DNA of 12,275 bases, taken from assembly GCA_964474655.1 (NCBI GenBank), contig CAYYTU010000077.1, positions 1 through 12,275 of the forward strand, written 5' to 3'. This DNA comes from CAYYTU01 sp964474655. GTDB taxonomy: Bacteria; Chloroflexota; Anaerolineae; B4-G1. The number at the start of each line of letters is the position of its first letter. Position 1 is the first letter of the stretch. A program made the position numbers and the translations under genes. A model generated the notes under the pieces. The model had not been told where the DNA came from and made no database searches. It worked only from the letters and a program-made list of their open reading frames with translations. Positions 11,900 to 12,275 of the stretch are shown here, one piece after another.

Positions 11900-12275
11900 C
11901 TAGCCGGCCCGGCCGGTGATATAATCCTCCGTTCGCTGCTGACTTGGGTTGGTGAAGATGACGTCGGTGACATCGAATTCGACCAGCTCACCTAGCCAGA
12001 AGAATCCGGTCCAGCTGGAAACTCGCGCCGCTTGTTGCATGCTATGGGTGACGATCACGATGCAGTAGTCCCTCTTGAGGTTATGCATCAGCTCCTCTAT
12101 CTTCAATGTAGCGATGGGATCCAGCGCTGAGCAGGGCTCATCCATCAGGATCACCTTGGGCTCGGTGGCGATGGTGCGGGCGATGCAAAGTCGCTGTTGT
12201 TCACCCAGAGAAAGTTCAAGGGCGTTCTGGTCGAGATCGTCCTTCACGTCGTCCCAGAGGGCCGCACCCCGCAGA
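11900..12275 (-). CDS. pstB: Phosphate ABC transporter ATP-binding protein PstB (C-terminal part)
   Basis: PstB is the ATPase of the PstSCAB high-affinity phosphate importer, on the cytoplasmic side of the membrane. The last 124 codons are present and the N-terminal half, with Walker A, lies beyond the window. The visible sequence begins LRGAALWDDVKDDLDQ, then the ABC signature LSLGEQQRLCIAR, Walker B VILMDEPCSALDP, the His-loop IVIVTHSM and the typical PstB ending FTNPSQQRTEDYITGRAG. DEPCSALDPIAT and the NP...RTEDYITGR tail identify PstB among ABC ATPases. The signature reads LSLGEQ where most PstB proteins have LSGGQ. The GTG at 12247, which could look like a start, is internal. The gap down to the small membrane protein holds only that gene's promoter. 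Confidence 0.93.
   Translation of the reverse strand, partial: LRGAALWDDVKDDLDQNALELSLGEQQRLCIARTIATEPKVILMDEPCSALDPIATLKIEELMHNLKRDYCIVIVTHSMQQAARVSSWTGFFWLGELVEFDVTDVIFTNPSQQRTEDYITGRAG

Overview
The window looks like a chromosomal segment of a Chloroflexota bacterium, probably Anaerolineae-like. This is inferred from the gene set (a COG1751 pyruvate-kinase-C-like protein, a TGS-uridine kinase fusion, a protein disulfide oxidoreductase with thioredoxin reductases), from GC-rich genes with strong Shine-Dalgarno sites, and from intergenic gaps packed with short palindromic repeats. No marker gene fixes the lineage. There is no phage, CRISPR array or intact insertion sequence.

Layout. 1-106: the 3' part of tRNA-Lys(TTT) and its terminator. 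131-3045 (+): a DUF456 membrane protein, a two-helix membrane protein, xseA, a COG1751 protein with its own promoter, and xseB. XseA and XseB are the two subunits of exonuclease VII but are split here by the COG1751 gene. 3050-4621 (-): murJ (lipid II flippase), convergent with xseB and probably nearly leaderless. 4781-5377 (+): a near-consensus promoter with an overlapping ATACC...GGTAT operator candidate, driving an FmdB-type zinc-ribbon protein and a CsoR-family repressor whose ligand pattern is Cys-Tyr-Cys. 5379-5502: a hairpin-rich element bounded by inverted repeats. 5533-8422 (+): a tight four-gene thiol-redox operon of protein disulfide oxidoreductase (two CxxC thioredoxin folds), NADPH-type thioredoxin reductase, a thioredoxin-reductase paralogue that keeps FAD and CxxC motifs but lacks the NADPH motifs, and a small 2[4Fe-4S] ferredoxin. 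8423-8671: dispersed repeats. 8672-9318 (+): a small DUF4177-like protein and a cupin. 9345-9570: a run of hairpins ending in an intrinsic terminator. 9604-11310 (-): the TGS-uridine kinase-like protein. 11517-11711 (-): a small single-helix membrane protein with its own promoter. 11900-12275 (-): the C-terminal part of PstB, cut by the window edge.

The most interesting region is 4781-8422. A thiol- or persulfide-type CsoR-family repressor sits directly before an operon that could feed electrons to protein disulfides by two routes: NADPH through the first reductase, and reduced ferredoxin through the second. The ferredoxin route is inferred from lost NADPH motifs plus the adjacent ferredoxin gene; it is not demonstrated.
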